Shown here: positions 1 through 12,395 of the stretch, piece by piece
Layout of the letters: each line of letters opens with the position of its first letter
Position numbering within the stretch: position 1 is the first letter of the stretch
DNA from: Panorpa germanica
Lineage: Eukaryota; Arthropoda; Insecta; Mecoptera; Panorpidae
Assembly: GCA_963678705.1 (NCBI GenBank)
Contig: OY783205.1
Location: forward strand, 16,740,001-16,804,000
Reading direction: 5' to 3'
DNA: 64,000 nt
Notes under the pieces: generated by a model
Database searches by the model: none
Told to the model about the DNA's origin: nothing
Seen by the model: the letters and a program-made list of their open reading frames with translations, nothing else
Program-made: the position numbers and the translations under genes

Positions 1-375
1 AGAATATGAACTTTCTCCAACGTTCCCTACCGGGCCCCCGAATTTCTTCAACCCCCCACTTTTCAATTTTTGTATTTCTAATTTTTGAGATATGTCAGCA
101 TTGAATACCTTAATACACTTGCAAAATTTCAACTTTTTATCTTTTACGAATTAAAAGTAATACAGCAAAAAAGGGCTCCAAAATTACGGGTTTCCAGGAA
201 ATTCAGGGAAAAATCCGGGGACGTCAAAAGTCTTAGAATTTTTTTCTCTACGAAAGAGGAAATTTTTAAAAACTTTCCTGGAGCCGTTTTCGAGATGCCA
301 TACAAAATTCGAACCAAACATATAAACACATAAACATATAAGAATATAAATATACACTTGGGTCATTATAATATA
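1..375 (-). mobile_element. Non-autonomous Helitron, unit E0 (partial)
   Basis: Reverse-orientation copy of the non-autonomous Helitron family that also occurs complete at 9265-10059. Its 5'-terminal block (CATTATAATATA on the plus strand) abuts the 3' end of the next unit at 376. The rest lies left of the window. No coding capacity; the open frames here recur in every copy because the repeat is conserved. Confidence 0.75.
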
Positions 376-1177
376 CTTGAGTTTACCCCCGTCGCAATGC
401 GACGTCTTTTTGGCGTGTATCATTTGAATCCAATAAAATAATTCGTAATTAAATTTCATATTTAACAGTTCTATTTTTAAATTGAAATAATAAATAAACT
501 CGCGCACATATACACACATATAAATTGACAAAAAAAATATTATTTTTTTTTCAAAATAAAAAATATTTTCAATTTATGCGTTATTTGACAAACTTTTTTT
601 CAAAATTTGGAATTTTTTTTTTCGATTCGTAAATAAGTTACCAAGGTTAGCGTATACACAAAATTTCAACTTTCTAGCACAATTTTTACTCTCGGAAAAT
701 ACTGCCCCCGTGCCCCCAAATAAAATTTTGAAATTTTGAATTTTTTTTTATTAATAATATACTTAATTATTCTAGAATCCAGAATATGAACTTTCTCCAA
801 AGTTCCCTACCGGGCCCCCGAATTTCTTCAACCCCCCCTATTTCAATTTTTGAATTTCTAATTTTTGAGAAATGTCAACATTGATTACCTTAATACAGAT
901 GCAAAATTTCAACTTTCTATCTCTTACCAACTCAAAGTAATACAGCAAAAAAGGGCTCACTTTTTTTCCAGTTTTTTCAAAATAACGGGTTTCCAGGAAA
1001 TTCAGGGAAAAATCCGGGGACGCCAAAAGTCTTAGAATTCTTTTCTCTACGAAATAGGCAATTTTCAAAAACTTCCCTGGAGCCGTTTTCGAGATGCCAT
1101 ACAAAATTCGAACCAAACATATAAACATATAAGAATATAAGAACACAAATATACACCTGGGACATTATAATATAGGA
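376..1177 (-). mobile_element. Non-autonomous Helitron, unit E1
   Basis: Reverse copy of about 802 bp. On the minus strand it starts TCCTATATTATAATG at 1177 and ends near 376 with a CG-rich hairpin (CGTCGC..GCGACG type) followed by GGGGGTAAACTCAAG. The final tetranucleotide is CAAG rather than the usual CTAG. It is joined tail-to-head to E0 and head-to-head to E2. Confidence 0.8.
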
Positions 1178-1925
1178 TGTTTGGTACTGAATTTTGTATG
1201 GCAGCGCGAAAACGGCTCCAGGGAAGTTTTTAAAAATTTCCTATTTCATAGAGAAAAAAATTCTAAGACTTTTGGCGTCCTCGGATTTTTCCCTGAATTT
1301 CCTGGAAACCCGTAATTTTGGAAAAACTGGAAAAAAAGTGAACCCTTTTTTGCTGTATTACTTTTAAGTCGTAAAAAATAGAAAGTTGAAATTTTGCATG
1401 TGTATTAAGGTATTTAATGCTGACATTTCTCAAAAATTAGAAATTCAAAAAGTGAAAAAGGGGGGGTTGAAGAAATTCGGGGGCCCGGTAGGAAACTTTA
1501 GAGAAAGCTCATATTCTGGATTCTAGAATAATTAAGTATATTATTAATAAAAAAAAATTCAAAATTTCGAAATTTTATTTGGGGGCACGGGGGGCAGTAA
1601 TTTCCGAGTGTAAAAATTATGCTAGAAAGTTGAAATTTTGTATATAGGCTAACCATGGTAATTTATTTACGAATCGAAAAAAAAATTCCCAAATTTTGAA
1701 AAAAAGTTGGTCAAATAACGCATAAATTGAAAATATTTTTTATTTTGATAAAAAAAATATATTTTTTTAGTCAATTTATAAATGTCAATGTATATGTGCG
1801 AGTTTATTTATTATTTCAATTTAAAAATAGAACAGTTAAATATGAAATTTAATTACGAATTATTTTATTGGATTCTAATGATACACGCTAAAAAGACGTT
1901 GCATTGCGACGGGGGTAAACCCAAG
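1178..1925 (+). mobile_element. Non-autonomous Helitron, unit E2 (5' truncated)
   Basis: Forward copy whose first roughly 55 bases are missing: it begins directly at TGTTTGGTACTG, which is internal in complete copies. It then runs to a hairpin plus GGGGGTAAACCCAAG end at 1925. It mirrors E1 across the junction at 1177/1178. Confidence 0.8.
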
Positions 1926-2725
1926 TATATTATAATGTCTCAGGTGTATATTTATATTCTTATATGTTTATGTGTTTATATGTTTGGTTCGAATATTGTA
2001 TGGCATCTCGAAAACGGCTCCAGGGAAGTTTTTAAAAATTTCCTATTTCGTAGAGAAAAAAATTCTAAGACTTTTGGCGTCCCCGGATTTTTCCCTGAAT
2101 TTCCTGGAAACCCGTAATTTTGGAAAAACTGGAAAAAAAGTGATCCCTTTTTTGCTGTATTACTTTTAATTCGTAAAAGATAGAAAGTTGAAATTTTGCA
2201 TGTGTATTAAGGTATTCAATGCTGACATTTCTCAAAAATTAGAAATTTAAAAATTGAGAAAGGGGGGGGGTTAAAGAAATTCGGGGGCCCGGTAGGGAAC
2301 TTCGGAGAAAATTCATTTTCTGGATTCTAGAATAATTAAGTATATTATTATTAAAAAAAATTCAAAATTTCAAAATTTTATTGGGGGGCACGGGGGCAGT
2401 ATTTGCCGAGAGTAAAAATTGTGCTAGAAAGTTTAAATTTTGTATATAGGCTAACCTTAATAACTTATTTACGAATCGAAAAAAAAATCCCAAATTTTGA
2501 AAAAAAGTTGTTCAAATATCGCATAAATTCAAAATATTTTTTATTTTGATATAGAAAATGTATTTTCTTAGTCAGTTTGTATGAAAAATTATTTGTTATT
2601 AAATGTAAAATCAATATAGGACGAGTTTATTTATTATTTCAATTTAAAAATGGAATTAAATTTTGACATGAAATTCAAGCCACTCACAAAAAACAAACGT
2701 CGCTTGCGACGGGGGTAAAAGCTAG
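1926..2725 (+). mobile_element. Non-autonomous Helitron, unit E3
   Basis: Forward copy of about 800 bp following E2 without spacer. It begins TATATTATAATGTC and ends with the hairpin CGTCGCTTGCGACG, then GGGGGTAAAAGCTAG and a host T. The 3' structure is a canonical Helitron end (stem-loop about 10 bp before CTAG). Confidence 0.85.
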
Positions 2726-2734
2726 TATATATAT

Positions 2735-4334
2735 ATATCCGGTATCAAAATCGTATATGGTATCTTCTAAACGGCGACTACAAAGTATTTTAAATTTTGA
2801 CATTTTAATATTATGTAAAGGACGAATTTCTAAGACTTTCTACGCTCCTGAATTTCCGTGGAAAAACTTTTCCTGGAAAAACAGGAGAATTCGAAAAAAT
2901 ACTTTTGCAATTTTCTGACGAACAGGAAAAGATAGAAAAATGAAATTTTGTGTGTGTATTAAGTTGTAAGTGTAATAGTTGGAGATTTAAAATTTGAGTT
3001 TAGTAACGGCGCGAAATTCTGGGGACATTGTTAGAATAGAGTAATAACGTTAAAATTTAATATGTTGGCTCGCTGTAGACAGTAATTAATGATAAAAGTA
3101 GACAACCCCTTGCTTCAAATATAAAAAAAATATATAATAAAACTTGTGGTATATATTTAGACAGTAATTGTGCATGTTTGTTAATAATTGGAATACCAAA
3201 ATTTTAATGCAGTAGCGCCGTGAATTTTTAGGGAAAATGTCGCAACAGAGCTAGAACGTTGAAATTTAGGACGTAAGCCCAATATAGAAGGTCATTAAAG
3301 ACAAACTAATGAAAACTGCAAATTTCCAGAGGCGGCGGGCGCTGGGGGCCAAAAACCAGAACTAACTAACCAGAACTATATAGAGATGAAAACCTATAGC
3401 TTAGAATACATGTTGTTGGATACAATCGAAATAGATATCCGGGCTAAAATTTGTTCAGTAGCAGAGGTATCTGGGGAGTACGTATAAGTATGCTAAAATA
3501 TAAATACAAAGCTGTAATTTAGTATGCGGTTATAGATTGACAATAATAAAAAATATATAATTAAACTACATTTTTTTAAATGTATTATTAGGGCTGGGGA
3601 TGATAAACTGATTGATTATATGAACAGTATTGAGGTAGAACGATGATATTTTGCATGTAGAATACTAAATAAAAGAATAGTAATTAGAATACTAATACTA
3701 ATACGAATAAGAATACTAATTAAAAATTGTTCTCTATATGTTTGATATTCAATTTACATCCACTAGTAGAATTGGAATGATATTTAGTGCGTTTGCAATA
3801 AATAGTCAATAACCCAACCCCAAAGACAAAATAAGAAAAATAAAAACTGTGTATGTGGATATTTGCTATAATTTCGAAAAAAATTAACGTCTGTAAGGGC
3901 GCGAATTTGAGAAAGTGGTGGCAAAAACAGTTTTGCAATAGAGCTTAATTTTGAATTTTAGTATGTGGAGAGAATATTTAGTACGAGTAAATTAAATTGT
4001 TATGGAAGGGGGCAGTATTTGCTGAGAGTAAAAATTGTGGTAGAAAGTTAAAATTTTGTATATAGGACCTTGGTAGCTTATTTACGAACCGAAAAAAAAA
4101 ATTCCAAATTTTGAAAAAAAGTTGTTCAAATAACGCATAAATTGAAAATATTTTTTATTTTGATAAAAAAATATATTTTTTTAGTCAATTTATATGTGTC
4201 AATGTATATGTGTGCGAGTTTAATATTTCAATTTAAAAAAAAAAAATTAAATATAAAATGTAATTACGAATTATTTTATTGGATTCAAATCATACACGCC
4301 AAAAAGACGTTGCTTTGACGGGGGTAAACTCTGG
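2735..4334 (+). mobile_element. Degenerate Helitron-family copies
   Basis: Weakly conserved forward copy. Near 2745-2960 it resembles the 5' part of the E-family (GGTATC..GTATATGG, TTTCTAAGACTTT, TTCCTGGAAA). Near 4010-4334 it resembles the 3' part, ending ACGGGGGTAAACTCTGG with CTGG in place of CTAG. The middle (3000-4000) has no recognisable genes. Just downstream, at about 4384, is a short reverse 3'-end scrap (CTAGAGTTTATCCCC). Confidence 0.55.
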
Positions 4335-4429
4335 TAAGATTATAAGATCATAAATATATACCTGGTCCATTATAAATAAGACTAGAGTTTATCCCCAAAC
4401 AAAGTCCCCCCCTTAAGTGTTTAAAAAAT

Positions 4430-5800
4430 TTGCTTGAACAAATGTTTTGAAATTCAAAAATATAGAGACCCTAAATAAAGTTGATCCTGTCAAAAAATTA
4501 GACCTGGGCGGTGTTGCCGATTTTGGCTCTTCTATTTAACAGAGAAATAAATACCAAGACTATTATTAATTAGTATTAGTATAGTTAGGGTCGGAACAAG
4601 AGAAAAAAAAAACATTGAAAATTAACAAAATGGCGTGCTTTTGAAATTGGAATTATATACCCGGTGTTTTTTACCAGTTGCTTAACGAAAAAGATACCAA
4701 ATTATTGAAATAAAGAAATGATTCTAGTTCCAATGATAGCTATTGATGTTGTGAATAACATATTAAAATTTACAACAAGAACACCATTCCGAAAAAAGTA
4801 GATTTGAAATAAATAAAATCAAAGTTTTAAATATGCTATGGCAATATTCTTAAAAAAAATTAAAATCACATTCTTAACAGACAATACTTTCGAAATATCA
4901 AAAATTAAAAAAATCGATTTTTTGGAAAATTCTAGTCCCCTCTTAAATATGTCTAACATGTAGGATGCGAAGTTGCGAGATTTTGTAAGCAAAGGATCAA
5001 GATGTATGATGGCATGTGGATATTAAATAAAAGAAAGCATGTTGAATAAGATAAGCTGGACACGTACCTGATTGTCTAGATTGTAGACTCGGATGGCCGC
5101 AAGCTAGTCTTCAGTGTAACGTTTCTTCTTCGATAGTACAGCGGTATTGTGATATATATAATGTCGAAGAACTGGTTTCACAATTATTATTTTTAGGTAG
5201 TTGAATTAGGTAAAGAAAGTATTTATGCATGGTACGATCTCACTTGAGTGTAGAAAATAATGAACCAGCTTAAGCCATAAACACGTTTAGGTAAAGGAGA
5301 ATCTGAATACCTTAGGGTGGGGGTAATAGGGCGGATATAACAGGTACATCTATCATTTCCAATAAGAAATATCAAAACAATTGTACTATGCTTTTGAACC
5401 ATAGATGGTGCTAATATTGGTTTGCGTCCAATTGTAATGGGTTTGCAATACGCTTATTCAAATGTGTTAGCAAAAGGCTGGAAAACTTCTTATCTTTGGT
5501 CAGATCTGTTAAAAGTTATTTAAATATGTCCATTAACTTTCATATTTTTTTGAAATACCGAAATTTCGACGAAATTTCTGTTTTACCGCATAATTATTAG
5601 TCAAAGTTATGACGTCACTTATTTACTATTGAAGGTTGTGATCCAATGAGCCAGAATTACAGAATTGACGAACCATTTTATGTGCGCATTCCAGAAAATT
5701 ACAAATATTATTTATTGCGTTGCCGTGCCGGACAGTTTTTAATTAGAAAAAATTGATATAAGAATAGAAGTTTCAGAATTTTATTTAGACAATTACAAAA
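4430..5800. repeat. Composite repeat, segment X, copy 1
   Basis: About 1.4 kb of non-coding sequence that recurs at 20860-22370 in the same orientation. Shared blocks include GACCTGGGCGGTGTTGCC / GACCTGGGTGGTGTTGCC, ATTAATTAGTATTAGTATAG and GGATCAAGATGTATGAT. No ORF or terminal repeat is evident. It is the first part of a larger duplicated unit that continues through hAT remnants to 7930. Confidence 0.8.
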
Positions 5801-5820
5801 ATTATTATACAAAATCTAAA

Positions 5821-7140
5821 CTAAACATATATTATGCTTTTATACATAATCCTTTTGCCTTGTAGCTTCATAGTAACATTCTGTGGATGTACAAATAAAT
5901 TTAAAAAAAAAAATACGATCTGTACAAAATGTGAATACGTAATAATAGTTTCCAAGACGTACAAGAACAAGGGGACTAAGCAAAAATAGGAATATATTAC
6001 CAGTATCAAAATTGACAAATTAAACATCATACTTATTCATTTGCCGAGAAATCAAAAATTTTAAAATCTAAAGAAAAATTTAATATAATTTTGAAATTAT
6101 TCATCAACGCCGATTTAAACAATCAAAATTCTCCTAGATTAGAACAATACTTCTGCTACTCGAAAAAAAAGTAAAAAAAAAAAATTTAAGGAAAAGAATT
6201 CTAATTGTTGGTAAATTATAACGGTCAATGGGATTTTTGTTGTTGTTTATTGGTAGACAAATATTTAATGTCAGGATCATATTTTTCTACTTATAATAAA
6301 ACACATGCTGCACTGGATTCTTCAGTCGTTTTATTTCTAAATTTGTTTTTTGTACAATTCAATTCAGAAAAATCTGATTCACACGCATATGTGGAAGAAA
6401 AAGATGATAGAATAAGAACTAAATATTGCAGGAATGGCATTCCTTGTTTATGATAATTCTTCTTTCACATTCTGATAGTCAGTAGTCGACTGTTTTCAAT
6501 AGTTTCCAGTTCATTTCTCAAATCGACAAACTTTTGTTTCCATATGGAATTGTATTGAAATCAATCTATTGCATATCAACATCTAAATTGAGCCACTCAA
6601 AAATCTTTATATTAAGTTTATCTTTCGATATCGTGTCTGGGAACATAATGAATTTTGATGTTTCTGCCAATTTTTGAATTCTTAAATCTTAAAGTAAATT
6701 CGTTCATTTGAGGCTAAATAATTTTAGAATTTTTTTTTTGTTGATTAAGTCAATTTTTTTTTTTTTTGGAAATCTAAAAAATATTGGAAATTTTGGAAAA
6801 TATTTATATATGTTTGAAATAATGTACCGATTAAAAATTTCTAATTTAGTTTCGAAAGCTTATTAACAACAAATATTATAATAATTGTCTTATTACCACA
6901 TTGCAGTTTCATTTTTAATTCATTTAAGTGCGAGCACACGTCGATAAAGAACATGAGTTTTGAAATCCATTCAATGTCCATTAATTGGATATATTATATT
7001 TCAATTAATTTCTCGTTTATTAAAAAAAGTCTAATTATATCTAAACAATCAACGAATCTTTGAAGAACTTTTCCATAAATTTTAATAAATATGTTGACTG
7101 AGTATTTCTAAGTTTAATTTCTCGAACAATTAATTCATTT
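5821..7140 (-). pseudogene. hAT transposase remnant (copy 1)
   Basis: Heavily decayed. On the minus strand, 6800-7140 is the counterpart of the better preserved hAT fragment at 22918-23650; the shared stretch includes GATTAAAAATTTCTAATTTAG on the plus strand. A short block near 5870-5890 reads VTMKLQGK, resembling the conserved LNEL.xKLQG block of hAT transposases of the ZBED/GTF2IRD2 type. Frames are broken throughout and no function is expected. 6040-6780 between these blocks is AT-rich and shows nothing else. Confidence 0.5.
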
Positions 7141-7574
7141 TGTTCTTATTTTCTTTTTTCAGAGAGTGATTTAGGATTTGTGCTATAATGCCGTTTCACT
7201 GTCTTGGAACATAAAACACACACTGCTTTGTTGCCTGTGTGAATCATGCCATCATGCCTTTGGGTTCATTTCTCAACAGCACACGCAACTTCATCCAAAA
7301 CATGATTTAATTTTAAAATCAATCTATATTGAATCCAATTTAATAATAAATCGTTCATGTACCAGCAAAATTTTCGTACGTGTTATCTCTGGCACGCGTA
7401 CCATAAGTTCGCCACCACTGTAATAAACAATGGATTTTTATTTTTTACTCTATGTATTACTCGAGACAGCTGCAAGTAGTATGAGATGTTAAGTATTTAC
7501 TATTATGAATTTTTTTTTAAACTTTGTGGTATAACAGACGTGGAAATTCATAGAACGACATAGACGTCATAAGA

Positions 7575-7930
7575 TTATATTTCTTTTATTCCTTTAACGG
7601 TGAAAGGGGCAAAATGACTATTTGAATTGTAAACATCGTTTTTAATATTTCGACTAATAATTACACAATAATAAACACTTGCGGTCCACATAGGTAGTTC
7701 GATATTTAATATTGACTTTTTGTATACATAGTACAGTTTGATACAAATGAACGCATGGTTCATCAGCTCGTTGAAGTCTTAGCGCATCCGCACACGGGTC
7801 GACTGATTTGCAACGCGAGTACTAAACCGGTTGAGAATGTGTTGGTACCTTGACTGTGTATATACCTGTGATCTATAAGTTTTCAATAGGGTGTAATCAC
7901 CTTAGCGCTCTTTATCATAAGAGAAAGTTT
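7575..7930. repeat. Composite repeat, tail segment, copy 1
   Basis: Matches 23795-24051 in the same order and orientation (CCTTTAACGGTGAAAGGGGC, TATTGACTTTTTGTATACAT, CTCTTTATCATAAGAGAAAG). This copy carries about 80 extra bases (around 7790-7880) relative to copy 2. The preceding interval 7141-7574 has only short, unrecognised open frames. Confidence 0.8.
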
Positions 7931-8639
7931 ATATTATATTATTTATTAATACACCACTGAGCTGTAGAAGTATGTCTTTCATACGTTTGTATTCAAAATA
8001 TGTTAAATACGTCTGTAGATAAAAGCGTGTCTGTAAATTAATTTAGCTCTTTATAATCAATCATTCCTTTCACTAGTTCAATATAGGGAGAGACTTATCT
8101 ATAATCAGTTTTCAGCGAAGGAAACTTGAACACTGAAAGTTGTTTTAATCGCAGAGTAAAAACCAAATCGTATAAGGTTACTTGTTTCTAACTAATGAAG
8201 TAATTTCGCGATGAAAATCAGTTTGTTTGTAATCCCTTGCTTATTCCTTTACCTATTCCACGTTATCTGTCAGCAACGCTAAATAATTGAGGAACTAAAA
8301 CAGGCTTTTTGGATATTAGAGCAATACACTTAAGTTAATTATTATTGTTAAAGATTTGTTATTTTTACTTAATTTTGTTGGTATATTTAAATAAAGTTTG
8401 TTTTGATTGCTGTTTTTATAATGGTAAAAAAAGCAATGAAACTACCTTATGAATCTAGTTATGCCAATAGACTAGAAGAACCTGTAAAATCAATAAATAT
8501 TTTCAATGATTTAGTTTATACTTGTTATAAAATCCCAATAGGAGTAGGAGGGTCGCGGGAGTCTGTGCAGAAAGTTCAGGTTGTGACACTGCCTGAAGCC
8601 ACTAACGGTGCAGATCTCTGGTGCTAGCATAAAAGTAGT
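7931..8639. other. No supported gene
   Basis: AT-rich sequence. A 74-codon open frame at 8403-8627 begins at a TTG and matches nothing I recognise; its first ATG is at about 8420. I do not call it a gene. Confidence 0.5.
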
Positions 8640-9063
8640 TGATCAAGGAGGAGCTAAAAAGGGACAAGATAAGAATTAAAGGAGGTGGAAGAGCAATAAA
8701 ATATGAGAAGAAAATGAGCAGTGCTGCAAGCAAAATTTTAAAGAAAATAAGGTAGGAAAGTATAAAGAATATGGGGGAGGAGGTCCAAAAAAGAAAAAGG
8801 AGTATTTTAAAAGGAATGGAATGGCGATCGAAGAGGCAGAGAGGAGATAAGGAGGCGCAAGTGTGGAAAAGGAGCTAAGGAGAAAGGATAGGGAGATACA
8901 ACAACAGGAGAGAATGGGAAAAATCGAAAAAAGCAACTACAATACAAGACATAAAAGGATTTGGGAAAATAATGTACCTCAGTACCTTATAGAAAAAGAT
9001 ATAAAACACATAAGAAGGACAGCACGGTTTAGATTGGGAGTATATAAAAAAAAGTACGTTTAG
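8640..9063 (+). pseudogene. LINE polyprotein C-terminal remnant
   Basis: Purine-rich plus-strand segment. The open part (8863-9063) contains KSNYNTRHKRIW, VPQYL and RRTARFRLG. This order is typical of the extreme C-terminus of LINE ORF2 proteins in many insects (KYN.xY..I, PxYL, ..RFRLGNE). Upstream frames are broken, so it is a dead 3' fragment. The clade cannot be fixed from so little. Confidence 0.55.
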
Positions 9064-9264
9064 AAATTACTCATATTGAAATTAACTTATTAAGAATTTA
9101 GTTATCATGCACTTCTTATTTATTAATTAATATTTATACATATTGAAATATTTTCAATGCATTTAATTTTTGTAAATAATAAATAACTGATTTAAAAATT
9201 AATTCTTTATATCATGGTGTAACCATCGCACGCCACTGGACTATCAGCTACATTATACATTAAA

Positions 9265-10059
9265 CTAGCTTTTACCCCCGTCGCAAGCGACGTTTGTTTT
9301 TTGTGAGTGGCTTGAATTTCAAGTCAAAATTTAATTCCATTTTTAAATTGAAATAATAAATAAACTCGTCCTATATTGATTTACCATTTAATAACAATTA
9401 ATTTTTCATACAAACTGACTAAGAAAATACATTTTTTAAATCAAAATAAAAAATATTTTCAATTTATGCGTTATTTGACCAGATTTTTTTAAAAGTTTGA
9501 ATTTTTTCTTTCGATTAGTAAATAAGTTATCAAGGTTAGCCTATATACAAAATTTTAACTTTCTAGCACAATTTTTACTCTCGGCAAATACTGCCCCTGT
9601 GCCCCCCAATAAAATTTTGAAATTTTGAATTTTTTTTTATTAATAATATACTTAATTATTCTAGAATCCAGAATATGAACTTTCTCCAAAGTTCCCTACC
9701 GGGCCCCCGAATTTCTATAACCCCCCCTTTTTCAATTTTTGAATTTCTAATTTTTGAGAAATGTCAGCATTGAATACCTTAAAACACATGCAAAATTTCA
9801 ACTTTCTATCTTTTACGAATTAAAAGTAATATAGCAAAAAAGGGATCACTATTTTTCCAGTTTTTCCAATATTACGGGTTTCCAGGAAATTCAGGGGAAA
9901 ATCCGGGGACGCCAAAAGTCTTAGAATTTTTTTCTCTACGAAATAGGAAATTTTTAAAAACTTCCCTGGAGCCGTTTTCGCGCTGCCATACAAAATTCAG
10001 TACCAAACATATAAGAATATAAACATATAAACAAACAGTTGGAACATTATAATATAGGA
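9265..10059 (-). mobile_element. Complete non-autonomous Helitron (795 bp)
   Basis: Reference copy of the E-family. Minus strand 5' end TCCTATATTATAATGTTCC at 10059; 3' end hairpin CGTCGC-TT-GCGACG then GGGGGTAAAAGCTAG ending at 9265. The flanking bases are A (9264) and T (10060), the expected Helitron A^T target without duplication. It has no coding capacity, so mobilisation would need Rep/helicase from another element. Confidence 0.9.
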
Positions 10060-10648
10060 TTGTAAACATCCAAAGTCGTTGAGTCCATGAGTGGACTAAA
10101 GATTAAGCCAGAAGAAAGTTTATAGTTAAACAAATTAGGTTGTAATAAAACAAATATCATTAAGGATGAGTAAAAGTGATATTTGGTTTAAATAAATATT
10201 TGTCTTTTGGAGATCGAGGGTTAAGCTCTATTTGTAATAAAACAAATATAAGATAATAAAGCCACTGAAAAGACAGAAGTGGAAGAAGGCGTATTACAAA
10301 AGAGTATAAAATCACAAGAACCCGATGGAAAAGGGAACATTCAAATTTACAAACTCCATAATATCACTTTTAAGAACGATATTTATAACTGAAAGTAGAT
10401 TATAAATTTTTAACACTTTAACCTTCTGAGGGGATGGGGGGCGAATAATTTCACGATTGTTTTATAATTCTCTTTTTTTATGTAAAGTTGAGATTTCTAT
10501 TTTTTTGTATAAATTATATTATAGTGTTTGGAACATGTGTGTTTTGTTTATTTTAACATGTAAGTAATATACCCTAATTTTCCCATATCCAATGTGTATC
10601 GCGTAGTGTCGGATTCCGGCATTGTTTTAACCATATTTTTATTAATGA
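10060..10648. other. No supported gene
   Basis: AT-rich. The short motif TGTAATAAAACAAATAT occurs twice (about 10140 and 10231). Otherwise I see nothing. Confidence 0.5.
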
Positions 10649-12395
10649 CTAGCAAACCCGGCGAACCCTGTTTCGCCATCAGATGGCTTCGTTTTATGTA
10701 ACATTTCGTTTGGTGATTAAAAGATGAAGAAAAACTTTTTTTTTGTTTTATATTTGAAAAAGAAAAATTTTATTTCATTTCACAACAGTAATGAATTCAT
10801 TTCGATTAGTGTTATTTAGTTGAACTTCTCTATGTAAATAAAAGTGAATCCAAAGTAAATACTGAATCGAAGCGTTATACGTGTCCGCAAATTATCCGTT
10901 TCATTGAAGTGCTCTTTGGTAAACCACATTTTTTGTTTTTTGGTCTGACGTTAACACAAACAAAGCGGATGGTTTCCCAACTCGTGAACACGCAACGTAT
11001 AACTGCCTATGTGAAAAACAATTATTTTCTAAATTTATCTCGCAAACAATAAGCGATTGGCCTTGCGACTTGTTAATTGTCATTGCGAACGCAAGGCGAA
11101 CTGGAAATTGCAATCGTTTGAAGTCAAACGGAAGATCAGTCGGAATCATTGGTATTCGAGGAATACATACATTTTCACCTGCGTACTTTCCGTTAATAAT
11201 GGTTGCCTCAATCAAATTCGGCATAAGTGTTTTTATCGAAAGTCGAGTACCGTTGCAAAGTCGCGGTGGATTCAAATTACGCAATATCATAATAACTGTA
11301 CCAACTTTGAGTTGCAAGTTATGTGGTGGAAATCCTGGTAACTCCAGAGAGTTCAAAAACTCCGTTGGATAATTTAATACATCATCGGGATTTGTTATGG
11401 AATCAACGGATTTGTATGTCACCAAATCGCCAGCAATTTTTGATTGAATGGTGAAATTCAGTGCGTGTACATCATTATTCTTTGCGGCAAGAATTGCTCG
11501 TTGACTTAACCAAGCATAATTCTGATAATTCTCACTAATGTTTGGGAAAACATTTTCAATAAGAGCTAATTGAGAGTCTACAAATCGGCAAAAGTCGTTT
11601 GTAAGAGTAATTAATCCAGATGTCGCATCAACTGGGACTTTTCCATTTCCAACAGCTAACAATTGTTTGGAAAATTGTGCAGCACTTTGATCGTTTTGAA
11701 GTTGAACTCTCATATTAGTGGTTAGCGATAATGTTTTTACGTTATTCCATAAAGGTGATGCCTTCAGGCAAGCATTCAATTCATCTGCAGGCGTTCCACG
11801 GGGAATTACTGGCAACGTCTGCCTGAAATCGACTGCCAACAATATCATCAAGCCGCCAAAGATGTTGTTATTTCGCCGAAGATCCTTCAGTGTGAAGTTA
11901 AGTGCTTCAAGTGATTTCTTATGTACATCAGCGTCGCTGCGAATGGATCTGCTTCACACATTGCAAAGAAGCTAGTCAATGTTGTCGATGGTGGTCTCTC
12001 AGCTCGTTGTGCCGCATTAGCCTCAGTGAAGTAAACTCTTTGGCCATTTTCCAAATGCACTGCTAAATGTACAACTGTGGGATATCTTTCATGAATTTGA
12101 AATGACAATAATCGCCACAGTGCTTCATTAGTACTGACGTATCTGCCCATTTGGAAGTTGCTGATTTCGTCATTCGCATTTTCCGACGCAATACCAAACA
12201 CAGCCATGTCGCTGCCTTTTGTGACGTACTTGCACAAATATTTGATTGATTTGGCCGAATGACAACTCTCAACGTTTGCATGTGTTTTGAAAATTCGTGA
12301 TAGCAGCGGGCAATATGGTACAATGAATTCATTTCCGATCTCAATCTCTTGATTTTTAACTTTAACTTTGATAGTTTGACCATTATCTTCTTTTG
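10649..12395 (-). pseudogene. Helitron Rep/helicase remnant
   Basis: Minus-strand Helitron coding remnant with its 3' terminus at 10649-10652 (CTAG, next to the host A at 10648). Two open pieces remain. 12395-11887 carries the end of the Rep region, including the two-tyrosine motif SIKYLCKYVTKG and HLENGQRVYFTE. 11851-10901 carries the C-terminal Pif1-type helicase (DFRQTLPVIP, LRNLNPPRLCNGTRL, FAMTINKSQGQS, LYVACSRVGKP). The DFRQ motif is preceded by LLAV where intact copies have LLSG. Between the pieces the Walker A and B region is missing, and the join is out of frame near 11940. The N-terminal Rep is replaced by a LINE gag fragment. No 5' terminus was found. Not functional. Confidence 0.85.

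Noticed and set aside
184..2117. Recurring open frames containing ENGSREVFKNFLFRREKNSK (also near 9872 and 58465)
   Set aside because: They occur in each Helitron copy because the DNA repeat is conserved. They lack consistent starts, occur in several frames on both strands, and copies end at different stops.
6205..6453. 82-codon plus-strand frame
   Set aside because: Begins at a TTG, composition is like the flanks, no recognisable domain.
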